DNA from: Doryteuthis pealeii
Taxonomy: Eukaryota; Mollusca; Cephalopoda; Myopsida; Loliginidae
DNA length: 64,000 bases
Assembly: GCA_023376005.1 (NCBI GenBank)
Contig: CM042142.1
Coordinates: forward strand, 54,260,645-54,324,644
Direction of reading: 5' to 3'
Made by a program: the position numbers and the translations under genes. The stretch's first letter is position 1; every line of letters starts with the position of its first letter. The notes under the pieces were generated by a model, which did not search any database, was not told where the DNA came from, and saw only the letters and a list, made by a program, of their open reading frames with translations. Shown one piece after another: positions 54,870 through 64,000 of this stretch.

Positions 54870-55680
54870 AAAGAAAGGGAAAGGAAGAAGAGAAAAATGG
54901 AACAGAAAGGAAGGAAAAGAGAAATGGAATGGAAAGGAAAATGAAAAAGAATAAAAAGGAAAGGAAAAAGAAATAAAAAGGAAAGGAAAATGAAAAAGAA
55001 TTAAAAGGAAAGGAAAAAGAATAAAAAGGAAAGGAAAATGAAAAAGAATAAAAAGGAAAGGAAAATGAAAAAGAATAAAAAGGAAAGGAAAAAGAATAAA
55101 ATGAAAAAGAATGAAAAGGAAAGGAAAAAGAATAAAATGAAAAAGAATAAAAAGGAAAATGAAAAAGAATAAAAAGGAAAATGAAAAAGAATAAAAATGA
55201 AAATGAAAAAGAATAAAAAGAAAATGAAAAAGAATAAAAAGAAAATGAAAATGAAAAAGAATAAAAAGAAAATGAAAATGAAAAAGAATAAAAGGAAGGA
55301 AAATGAAAAAGAATAAAAGGAAAGGAAAATGTAACACAGAATAAGAAAAAATGTAGAACAGAAAGAAAGAAAATGGAAGAGAAAGAAAAGGAAAAGAAAA
55401 ATTGAACAGAAATAAAATTAAAAATTAAAAAAAGAGAGAAAAAAGAAAAAAGAGAAAAATATAAAAGAAAGGAAAAAAAGAAAAGATGGAGAGAAAGGAA
55501 AAATTAAAAGAAAGAAAAAATGAAATTAATTGAAAGGAAAAGAGGAATAAAGAAAATGATCAAATAAAAAATAGATTAAAAGAACGAAATAAAATAAAAG
55601 TAGAGAAAAACTAGATAAAAACTAGAAATAAAAAAATGAGAAACTAGCGAAATAACATGAAAAGAAAAATGAATGAAAAC
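54870..55680. repeat. Purine-only minisatellite (AAAGGAAAGGAAAATGAAAAAGAAT)
   Basis: About 800 bases with almost no pyrimidine except the T of AATGAAAAAGAAT. Regular units of 12-27 bases occur between 54950 and 55320; beyond that the tract is irregular A/G. Phe/Leu-rich minus open frames are repeat translations. Confidence 0.93.
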
Positions 55681-55913
55681 TAAAAATGAATTTGAAAAAC
55701 AGGAAAAAAGAGGACAATTAGAAAGGAAGGAAGAAAAATGAAAGTGAGAAGAATATAGAAATGTTTAAAAAAGATTAAAGAAGAGACAAAAATCTTTCTT
55801 TCTATTTTAAGAAAGAAAGTGTCGAGAAGAAAAATAAAGCCGGAAAGAAAAATATTTAGATTTGCAGGTAAACAATAGATTTTTTTAAAGGAAAAGTTAG
55901 AAAGAAAGAAAGA
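55681..55913. other. A-rich transitional sequence
   Basis: Continues the purine bias without regular units, up to the target site of the next SINE-V. Confidence 0.6.
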
Positions 55914-55925
55914 TATACAGGTAAA

Positions 55926-56496
55926 CCGCCCTGTCGGCTGGGGCTGTAGAATACGCCGACTGCACCTCTGCAGCGGAGTAAAAGCTCTCATATTGGGACA
56001 CATGTTAACCGTGGATGGCGAACCATGATGCTTAAGTACGGAATCCTGGTGGCTGAGCAGTACATGACACACTACACTTTGGTCCTTACTTAGGTTAGAC
56101 GGGGATCTCCGATCAATTGGTTCGTCACGTCAAGCCCTAGCACCTATATGATTGTCCCTATCCTATTGCCTTATGTCACTCTCTAATCTTTTTTATCATA
56201 TATGTGCTAGAAGGCGGTGGCTGAGGGCCTTAGTGCCCTGGGGTTGACGTTAAACTGCATCTAGATGTGAAATTCAAATTCTAGAACTCTGGGGAATATA
56301 GAGTACCCCTTTATCGCCATTACTCCCATTTCCATCCTGAATCAGAGTGGTAGTACCTGTTAGGATCCCATCTATGGGTTAAATAGATTTTAATAAATGA
56401 GTATTAAAAGTCTGTTATTAATAAAACAAAATGTCTTCGGCATAAAATAACCAACAGGATTGGCATGCCGTAATAACCCAAACAAACAAACCAATC
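55926..56496 (+). mobile_element. SINE-V, full length with 12-bp target duplication
   Basis: Starts CCGCCCTGTCGGCTGGGGC, exactly as the copy at 14058, and ends with hairpin GGCATAAAATAACC / GGATTGGCATGCCG and AACAAACAAACCAATC. Flanked by TATACAGGTAAA at 55914-55925 and 56497-56508. The identical 5' start in two copies with independent duplications fixes the true 5' end of the family. Confidence 0.92.
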
Positions 56497-56508
56497 TATA
56501 CAGGTAAA

Positions 56509-56699
56509 GAATAGAAATCTAAAAAAAAAAAAAAAAAAAAAAAAACGAAACCGAAAACGAGAGGTAGAACAAAAGAAAGAAAAAAAGAATCAAAACAGAA
56601 AAAACGAGAAAATGAAAGAAAAGGGATCAACTGTAAGAAAGAAAGAGAAATAGGACAAATTAGAAAGAAAGAAAGAAAGAAGAAAACTGAATCTACTGT
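56509..56699. repeat. Poly-A and A/G-rich tract
   Basis: An A-run of about 25 at 56521-56545 followed by A/G-rich sequence with (GAAA)n at about 56660-56680. Confidence 0.8.
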
Positions 56700-57020
56700 G
56701 TGGAAATTTCGACGGGTCATGTGATTTCGATCGGGAACATCATTGGAGTTTTGTTGCTCACAATTGTCTTGTTGGTTTCTGTTCACAAAGGTCAGGTTAA
56801 CAGCACTCTGCAGATGGTTCAATATCAGATGGACATTGCAATGGAAAGAATGGCGTTCAAAGTGAAACTCACTCACGCACCACTTTCCTCGATTCTACAC
56901 ATCGTTGAATCTATGCAATCAGCAAGTTGTTGTTTTCTTCTTTTTTCTTTGTTTTTTTTCTTTTCTTTTTATTTTTATTTATTTTTTATTATCAGTAAAT
57001 ATACATACTCACATACGTAA
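56700..57020 (+). other. Orphan open frame with a hydrophobic segment
   Basis: About 75 codons of non-repetitive sequence: MEISTGHVISIGNII, hydrophobic GVLLLTIVLLVSV, then VNSTLQMVQYQMDIAMERMA and APLSSILHIVESMQ, before the frame runs into T-rich sequence. It could be a single-pass membrane segment with an amphipathic helix. A minus frame of 126 codons overlaps, so coding on either strand is unproven. Confidence 0.25.
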
Positions 57021-57034
57021 ATATTTTATAAATA

Positions 57035-57562
57035 CTAGTTAGAAATATGTTGCCCTCTGAGCATAAGTATTTAAGTTTTTAATATGATTAAAATATTATA
57101 TTGAATTAGGTAAGACTAATGAAGTTAAATAAGAACACAAAAAAGATATCACTTATTTTACTTTATTCTAATGATTTTCATTTAATAAAATTATACATAG
57201 GATTGCCTTTTGACGTCGAAGAATAGAACAGTATATTAGATATCAATAACACCAAAGTAATTATTTACTGAACCCAGGTTTTGATAAAACCAGTATGCAA
57301 ATTAGCCACACCATATATTATGTAAATCTATATTCTTAGTAATACATTAGTGCATGCAGATTTTAAGCGCACTAATAATATGGGCTGTTTTGAGGGCAAA
57401 TCTAACTCGTATTTTTCATAGATTTCGTAAAATAATAGAATTTTTAATTTTATGTTTAATTATTTGACTTATAAATTAAAACCACTCACTGTTAAACTTA
57501 CGCAATTCCTCAGGTTATTGTGACGTAGTTTTAGTTACAGGCACCGAATCTCCCTTATAAGA
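57035..57562 (-). mobile_element. Heli-old copy
   Basis: The left end is CTAG followed by a hairpin-like TTGCCCTCTGAGCATA and AAGTATTTAAGTTTTTAAT; the right end is GACGTAGTTTTAGTTACAGG, ATCTCCCTTATAAGA. The ends resemble Heli-A while the interior (ATGCAAATTAGCCACACC, for example) is only partly alignable. This looks like an older sister family. Confidence 0.6.
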
Positions 57563-57587
57563 TATACTTTGTATATATGTATAATCC

Positions 57588-57833
57588 AAGTTGGCAGAGT
57601 GGTCTATTGTTGTTATCAACCAAACAGTGAGTGAGTCTCTCCCCTTTTCACTAGTGCTAGACTAGGGAGATTGTTTTTGCGTCAGAGGTGGAGCGCCACA
57701 CCTACTATCAACCCCTCTTTATCACACACTCATGCTGAGCTATTCATGCGCTGATTTGAAGGGAAACGGTATCGAACCCGGAGCCTTGAGACTACTAGAT
57801 GAATGCTCTACCGACTGAAAGCTAAACCGATTT
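57588..57833 (-). mobile_element. SINE-2 copy
   Basis: Minus-strand head GGTTTAGCTTTCAGTCGG with AGAGCATTCATCTAGTAG and B box GGTTCGATACC; body CATGAGTGTGTGATAAAG and CTAGTCTAGCACTAGTG-like sequence. Its head is closer to a canonical tRNA than the 42469 copy in places. Confidence 0.7.
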
Positions 57834-58214
57834 ATATATATATGAGAGAGAGAGAGAGGAATGAAAATGAATCCGACAATATGGGGAAAAAAGTTATAGA
57901 ATAATTCGAATTGTCCCTTTTTTTTCCTTTCTTTTTTTTTTAATAAAAATGTAATGGTCGCCATTATTTAGCCAAGGTGGGGAATCGACACTCATGAAAG
58001 AAATAAGAATTCGGCAGATAAGCAAAACCAGATAAGGATTTAGAAATTTTTTGCATTTCATCTTGGACAAATCTTATTTTTTTAACCAGAGGGTGTTGCG
58101 ACAGAATGATAAACGGTCGTAGTATTAAGGGACACAAGAATTAATATCAGAATATTCGTAAATACGACAATCTAGAACATAATGCATGTTCTCAAATTAC
58201 AATATATTATTTTA
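57834..58214. other. Unannotated; (GA)n and a foldback terminus
   Basis: (GA)n at 57845-57857, then AATGAATCCGACAATATGGGG, one terminus of the foldback family. The rest has no match. Confidence 0.5.
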
Positions 58215-58475
58215 TTTGTTTTGGTTTTGTTTTACGGCATATCAACCTCGGTGGGTAATTTAATGCCGGTTACGTTTTGGATAAATTCATTGCTAATGGA
58301 TAACTCAATTTTTAATAACACATTTTCTGTTCAACCCATAAGATCGGTACTAAACAGGTAACCTTACACTTCGGTTCAGAGTGGACCAGTTGATGAAAGG
58401 GTGTTCCACACTCCCCAGGCTTCCAAGTAAAACTTTTGACCCACACATCCAAGATAGTTTAAACGTCAATCCCGC
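58215..58475 (-). mobile_element. SINE-V, 5'-truncated
   Basis: The reverse complement shows tail GAGGTTGATATGCCG, TAAAACAAAACC, then TCCATTAGCAATGAATT, a SINE-V middle (GGTCCACTCTGAACCG) and GGATTGACGTTTAAAC. Confidence 0.75.
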
Positions 58476-59474
58476 AGGACCGGGGACATAATTTTTTATT
58501 TGTAGTTTTCAAATTCACAACAACTAGAAATTTTTAATGCATACACAGTTTTTTTCAAACGAGGACAGGTGGTAAGTGCGTGGTGGTTTGTGTTTTTTTG
58601 GTGGGGGGGTTGTGAGCTGATTTTTGGACGCAATATCTAGACCATACAATGAATCTTCCCTTGACGATCGGATTGTTATCGGTATCACTTGGAATAATAA
58701 ACAAATCACGCCAAGCATCGACCGCAGGCGGGATAATTTTGAGATTTAGCCCTGAAGAAAGATTTAAAATAGATGATTATATTTAAAATAATTCGTAAAC
58801 GTTTTTAAAACATGCGGACAGCAAATTTCAAATAGTTGTCATCAGAAAACAATACCACTTCTATTTTTTCATATATATTTTATTTACTTTTTAACACACA
58901 CACACAAACACACACAAATACATTATTATATTATATAATATATTATTATTTATGATATATAAATATATATTAATTATAAAGTAGAAGTATCCTGTCCATG
59001 ACCCGGACTGAAAATGATTATTTAGAAAATACGCAGTACGAAGACAAGAGGTGGTAGAGAGTACCAAGAAGGTGGGGACAGATGAAATGATTGAGCAAAT
59101 TCCTAATCAATTAAAAAGATTCACTGGGAAAAATCGCGTTTTACAATGCTCGTTTTTTGAGGGATTGGTTTTTCTGGGGTGGGGGCATAGATTTTAAATA
59201 TATTTTTTTAAATGTAACCCTAAACTTCTCGCGAGTATTTTTGGTAAATATTTATTTTTCTGGAATACACTCTTTTTGTACATATGACAAATTTTGAATT
59301 CATGTCAAATGAAATAAAAAATATATTCGTTAGTTTATTTCTTCTTTTTTTTTTATACCTATCTTAGTATATTACAGACAAAAAAGTTAAAAGAATTAAA
59401 ATTGTCCTGTTTTGTAGAAGGGAAAATTTTGCGTAATTAATTCAATGAATTATTCCATTATTCTATATAAAGTA
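58476..59474. other. Unannotated sequence
   Basis: (CA)n at 58893-58910 and AT-rich sequence at 58920-58980. No coding or element signal. Confidence 0.5.
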
Positions 59475-59655
59475 AAGGCGTCGGGATGTAGTTTTGGCGT
59501 CTGAGGCGGAGCGGCCACACAGGACTCCTCTTTACAGCGACGATCCTTGGTGTCCACTCAACGCTGAGTTGGCGAGGGCCGGTATAGAACCAGGAACCAT
59601 ATGGTCCTATCCTAGTCGGACGCGCTCTGAACGACTCAGCTCTACCGGTCCTTAT
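59475..59655 (-). mobile_element. SINE-2-like copy
   Basis: Minus strand: CCGGTAGAGCTGAGTCGTTC, then CCATATGGTTCCTGGTTC and TATACCGGCCCTCGCC, then GTCGCTGTAAAGAGGAG. This matches the SINE-2 head, including CCTGGTTC(T)ATACCG and CTCGCCAACTCA. Confidence 0.65.
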
Positions 59656-59867
59656 TTTTAAATACAACAGCATATCCACCTTTTTTTTAAACTTTTATAA
59701 AAAATTAAGATATGTAAATTGTCACGGTATCTTTATTTCCCGGACTCCTTAAGAAACAGAGATTGTTTTACTAAAATTTACTGAAATAGATCACTAATTA
59801 GGTACTTAACCATCATTCTGAGTGTAGTTGGACCATCCCAAGTGGAGTTTAGTTTAAAGATTTAAAA

Positions 59868-60083
59868 TTCAGAGTTTTGCTCTTCCTAGACTGGTTGGCT
59901 AACCAAGGTTAAAGAGCCAGCTTGAACTCATTTTACCCATAAGCTGGAGGGAGAGTGAGTTGGATCATACCTTTCCCAAGGGTATTAATGCTATGTGAAC
60001 TGTAGTTTTGTCCCGGATTTGAACTTGGGGTGACGAGTCTATTTCCTACGACTTCTAACCATTACACCACGGCCTCCAACTTA
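59868..60083 (-). mobile_element. SINE-1 copy 5
   Basis: Minus-strand head GGAGGCCGTGGTGTAATGG with A box TGGTGTAATGG and B box GTTCAAATC, body AATACCCTTGGGAAAGG and GGTTAGCCAACCAGTC. The last ~35 bp are missing. Confidence 0.8.
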
Positions 60084-61964
60084 TATTATAAACGAATAGT
60101 TCCTATGGATTTCTAAATAACAATGAAAATAAAAATTACGCTAAAAGATTGCATCTTCAAGGAGGAAAAAAAACGACATTACTATGCGCTAGTTTGATAA
60201 ATACAGAATTTTAATTGTTATTTTTAAATCTTGTTTTTTAAGCAAAACAATATTTTTACATGTATATTTTGTTTTGATTGTTTTTTTTTTGTTTTTTTTG
60301 TTTGTTTTTTTTTTTATTTAATCGGAAGGTTTTTTTCTTCATAATGCAAACAAAATTATTCATTTTTGACATCCATTTTTTTTTTTTTTTTTTTTTTTTT
60401 CGAGCTATTTGTTGAATCTTAATTCCTGGGAGAAGGGTTAAAATCACTGGAATGTAATTATCATCAGGTTGCGCCCTACCACGACGGATATCCATGACAA
60501 TTTATTTTCATTTTTTTTTTTATCAGATAGGGACTTCGTTAAAAAAAAATTCAGTTAGAAAAAAACAATAATTTCGAAAAAAAAAAGCATAAAATCCAAC
60601 TTTGCCTAATGGTTGGTTTCCTTTGTTTCTTTTTTTCTTCGTTTAATAAGCATTCAACTTCCGGTGATTATCAAATACCAAACCTATCTTGTAGAAGAAC
60701 AGTAGTGGTATTAAGTTAACTATAACTGGGGAGAGAGAAAGAGGGGGTTCCATACTTCCCCAATTAAATTCGAAAATGAATGTTATAGCATGACTAGGGT
60801 TCAAGCTCGGTTACTATGATGTCGCGCTCACCAGCAATTAGCCTTAATTATTTTCAAAAATCCCAAAGTTAATCTATTCAGCCCGCTTCTCATTCCCAAA
60901 ACGAGAGTTTTGCGTGCCGATTAACCTTTTCGCGTAGCAGGGTCGATTGGGGTGGGGGTGGTGCGTTACATGACACTGTTTTTTAAATATTAATATCAAA
61001 TTGAGATAATAACTGCCTTTTAAAAATTGTTAGTAAAAAATTCGCAATTATTTTTTGCACCAGCCCTGCCGATTTCAACAACATATACTTTTTAAATTTA
61101 AAAAGTATCAAAATATTATTTTTTTTTAAGAATTTTTTTTTTTTTAGCCAATGGACATAAATTTTCAAAACGCGAATCCCATAGGAAATAAGTAACGGGA
61201 AATAAAGGAAAACTGCAATCAAAACTGCAATTGTTTGGTCAATTTGGAATTAGTGCGTAAGGTATTATACAATTAATCATACTTCGCAAAGTTCACGGTA
61301 TTGTTTTTTAAAAATTTTTTCAATGAAAAGAAACAAAACTAAGCACGAGTAGGTCAAAATCCGTTTTCTGTTTATCTCTATTAAGCACAAATGTCTTATT
61401 AAAAATTGAAGATTTACAACAGAGGAAGTATGTTTTTAAATTATGATAGGAGAAAAAGCATGAAAGTATTTAAATAAATTCAGTCAAAAATTAATAGGTT
61501 TTTCATATAAAATTAGGTTATATTCTTATTGTGTATAAAATTGTATCGATAATAATTGGGGACTTAGTTTTAACTATTTAACTTCGTTAAGATGAAATAT
61601 TCATTACTTTGATCTGTTTTTTCTTTTTTTCTTCATCTTTTTGCTTTTATATTACAGAATCAGGTGCTTACCATTCTTTCGCCAATAGATTGAAGGCCAA
61701 GCTGGAATCCAAAATAAAGCTTTGATATCGCATTTGAATATATGTTCGACGGGTAGTTCCAGACAATGAAACGGTTCTCATTGAGTTAAGAAACTGAGTT
61801 TGTTTTTAAAAGAATTAAAAAGTTTAAAAAATAATTAAATTTTATAATCAAGATCCATTTTACTCATTCTGAGTTTAAATGTTATTCGGCCCCCTTTAAA
61901 GGTCTGATCGTTACACATTGGTTAAGTACAATCTCTATACGTTAAATATGATTGGAGAAGATGA
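60084..61964. other. Unannotated, homopolymer-rich; SINE-3 remnant
   Basis: Long T-runs at 60280-60315 and 60377-60400, A-runs at 60540-60585. At about 60715-60850 a diverged minus-strand SINE-3 is likely (AGCTTGAACCCTAGTC-type sequence). A short minus frame at 60382-60495 (RRGRAQPDDNYIPVILTLLP) is unassigned. Confidence 0.45.
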
Positions 61965-62500
61965 TTTGGGTTTGATTTTACGGCCAATGTCAAACCCTTT
62001 TAGGTTTTATCTTTGCCGAATATGGTTTTCTTTTATTTCCCTCTTGATGGAATTATTTGAAATCTTTTTATATGGTTTAAACTCAAATTCTTTAAACACT
62101 TTTTTTTTAAAAACACTAATTTAGCAATAGATGGGACCCTTCAAAACAATACTACTATCCGGTTGGGACCATGGGGAGTAATGGCGAATGAAGCGGTCTT
62201 CAACTTCCCCAAGCTCCTTGGAAACTCACTACCTAGTATGCTGGTTATTATACCAAGGACATTGATGGACCCTCAGCCACTGCTTCTACAGCACTTATGA
62301 TAAGAAGGGTTTTGTGTTTGCCTTTAAGGGTCGGGTACAATATATGTACTTAGGGCTTTTAACGTGAATGTAACCGACCTGAATCCAGAGGGGCCTTTCC
62401 CGACTGACCATCGGAACCTAAGTAAGAGCCAAGTGGATGTTGCATCTATAGACCTGCCTCGGCACAGGGATTTCCGTTCCTTAAACATCCTGGTCACAAG
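61965..62500 (-). mobile_element. SINE-V, noisy copy
   Basis: The reverse complement follows SINE-V from GGGTTTGACATTGGCCG-type tail through AATGGGACC-like blocks to the 5' half (GGTCGGGAAAGGCCCC). Homopolymer-length differences are frequent, as in the rest of the last 2 kb. Confidence 0.6.
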
Positions 62501-62639
62501 CCCTCGAACCACAAGTAGCTCATTGGAGGGATTTTTTTATCCTCTGCCAAAGGTGCCAGTTGAAATGTATTCTTTGTCCCCAGCCGAAACAGGGCCGGGG
62601 GTTCTCCAGGAGATCCTCAAATGCAGTAACATCCTCATG

Positions 62640-62965
62640 TTCTGGGTAATACGTTAATGCAATCCCTAAAGGGGTGGGTAAAGTTTCAACTTTTGGGGAG
62701 TCTAGGAGTGTGGAGTTATCTTTTCATCCCCCATTATCCCTAGTAATTCCACTGACTTTTTCGGAGTGGGTTAATATCTTAGGGTCGCCCATTTATGGGT
62801 TTAAATAATGAAAAATGGAGTTAGAAATTGTTTTAAAACAAAGAAATGAGTTTTAAAAAAACTTGAATACCACAAAAAGGATAAAACAAATGACTTCGGC
62901 AAAAATAACCCAACAAGAGTTTTATATGGCCGTAAAATCCCCAACCAACCAGTCAATTAATAATG
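62640..62965 (+). mobile_element. SINE-V 3' part, noisy
   Basis: GGAGTGTGGAGTTATCTTTTC, GGTCGCCCATTTATGGG, GAATACCACAAAAAGGATAAA and tail GGCAAAAATAACCC / GTTTTATATGGCCG with CCCCAACCAACCAG. Order is SINE-V; many single-base differences. Confidence 0.65.
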
Positions 62966-63054
62966 TTCGTAAATTGATATGCAATAGCCCTATCATTTTT
63001 GTTTAGGAAAGTGGTGTTTTTTGTCAAATTCTAAATTAGTTCAAAATCCTGGGC

Positions 63055-63195
63055 GGAGGCTTGATTCATTTCCACATAGTGCTAATCATTAGAAAGTAAT
63101 GAATCCGTTTCGACAATGGTAAATATAGGCCAGAACTGGTTTCTTTAACCTTGGTATGGGCGAAACCGGTCGAGGAAACTCTGGAATTCAAAAAC
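63055..63195 (+). mobile_element. SINE-1 fragment, noisy
   Basis: TTTCCACATAGTGCTAATC, AAAGTAATGAATCC, TTTCTTTAACCTTGGTATGG and CCGGTCGAGGAAACTC follow the SINE-1 body order without the tRNA head or 3' end. Confidence 0.6.
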
Positions 63196-63317
63196 TAAAA
63201 CTCTTCTCGTTTTGTCCAAACAATTTTTAAGAGGTCTCCCCTTCTTCTTATGTTATTCGATGGTCTATACGTTGAACTGTTAATCCTGCATAAGAAGTAA
63301 CCCCCTATTGTGGGAGG

Positions 63318-63455
63318 TATGACACTAAACCTGATCCGTGATGGTAAAAGCTGCCGTTCCCTGAAGAATCTTGGGGAATTGTGGAGTGCCCCTTTCATTA
63401 GCCTTTACTCCCAGTTCACTTCTGGACTTTGTAGTTGGTAGTGCCTGGTTTTCAT
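63318..63455 (+). mobile_element. SINE-V fragment, noisy
   Basis: GACACTAAACCTGATCCGTG, TTGGGGAATTGTGGAGTGCC, TTTACTCCCAGTTCAC and GTAGTGCCTGGTT match the SINE-V middle with extra homopolymer bases. Confidence 0.55.
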
Positions 63456-63620
63456 GGGAAACTAATCTCTGGGGTCAAATAGATTCTGGGGTCATGATTA
63501 TTTGTTATTAGAATAGGAAATAAGACTGAACCATACTGGTGTAACAAATTTTGAAACTAGACGAAAAGATACCTATTATTTATTTACATTCCTTTTTAGT
63601 ATCTTAGTTTGTTTAGTTTT

Positions 63621-63960
63621 TTATTTTTTTTTTCTTTTACCATCATACAGCTGAATGGTATTTTCACTTAGGGTCTGAATGCACAGTCCCTTCAGGTTCT
63701 TCCATGACTCTTTCCTGTGTTTTCTAGGCCCCTCTTTACCTTTTTCCAATTTTTTTGGTCCCGTTCCAATGCAACCGACTACAAATTGTATATTCACATC
63801 GTCATATATTCCCAACAGCTTTGTTCTACATTTTCTCCCTTTCAAGATCCAGAATAATTTGTCCATTAATTTTATCGTTTTTTTTTTTTTCAACTTCCCA
63901 CCCTGGTGTATCTGGTGAAACAGGCAAGGTCAACCTGTTGGCACGGTGATTCTCTTCGTT
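63621..63960 (-). pseudogene. LINE-C fragment 3
   Basis: Minus frame includes KLMDKLFWILKGRKCRTKLL, then VNIQFVVGCIGTGPKKLEKG, then KNLKGLCIQTLSENTI. The hydrophobic strand followed by GxxGTxPKxLEK matches the LINE-C domain at 16290-16526. It is a distinct subfamily; upstream coding is not visible within the window. Confidence 0.5.
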
Positions 63961-64000
63961 TTTCCTTTTCCTTTTTTTTTTGTGTAGATCACATGTCTAG

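Noticed and set aside
54783..55337. 184-codon Phe/Leu-rich minus open frame
   Set aside because: Translation of the purine minisatellite; residue pattern repeats with the DNA unit.

Overview
This window is intergenic or intronic DNA from a repeat-rich, AT-rich animal genome, probably an invertebrate; I cannot name the species. I found no intact host gene, rRNA, true tRNA gene, CRISPR array or bacterial operon. Evidence for an animal genome: tRNA-derived SINEs with A and B boxes, LINE reverse-transcriptase and C-terminal fragments, mariner transposase relics, Helitron-type elements, foldback elements, abundant (AT)n, (CT)n and (GATA)n arrays, and a 100-N scaffold gap. Most longer open frames are translations of simple repeats or of repeat copies.

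Family names used here (mine, for reference only). Heli-A is a ~610-640 bp non-autonomous Helitron (starts TC, ends with a GC hairpin and CTAG, sits between A and T); a diverged older relative is Heli-old. CTAG-B is a ~400 bp family with a similar CTAG end. SINE-V is a ~570-600 bp SINE-like retroposon ending in a conserved hairpin and an (AAAC/AACC)n tail. SINE-1, -2, -3 and -4 have tRNA-like heads. LINE-I is a fragment with an I-group C-terminus whose 3' tail carries the SINE-V hairpin. LINE-R is an RTE-like LINE ending in (GAT)n. LINE-C is a LINE C-terminal domain seen three times. R270 is an unclassified ~270 bp family.

Layout. 1-5 kb: Heli-A copies in an older repeat, a CTT array, a TIR element, a tandem CTAG-B pair and a SINE-1. 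5-10 kb: SINE-1, a GATA minisatellite, an AT/GA complex tandem repeat, a foldback and Heli-A. 10-20 kb: a foldback, LINE-I, SINE-V copies, LINE-C fragments, Heli-A and the best LINE-R copy. 20-23 kb: R270, a perfect hairpin, CT arrays and the gap at 23169-23268. 23-36 kb: recognisable but indel-laden repeat copies and a degenerate ~35 bp tandem repeat, possibly low-accuracy sequence. 36-41 kb: Heli-A copies around an 11-unit, exactly 85-bp satellite built from the LINE/SINE tail. 41-52 kb: SINE-1, -2 and -4, a large CT array, a foldback containing a SINE-V, a perfect hairpin, LINE-R relics and R270. 52-64 kb: a duplicated segment, two mariner fragments, a purine minisatellite, a textbook SINE-V with 12-bp target duplications, two short orphan open frames, and a noisy tail of SINE-V and LINE-C copies.

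The most informative signals are the LINE/SINE shared 3' hairpin, its conversion into an 85-bp satellite, and several datable nested insertions with target-site duplications or paralogous empty sites.
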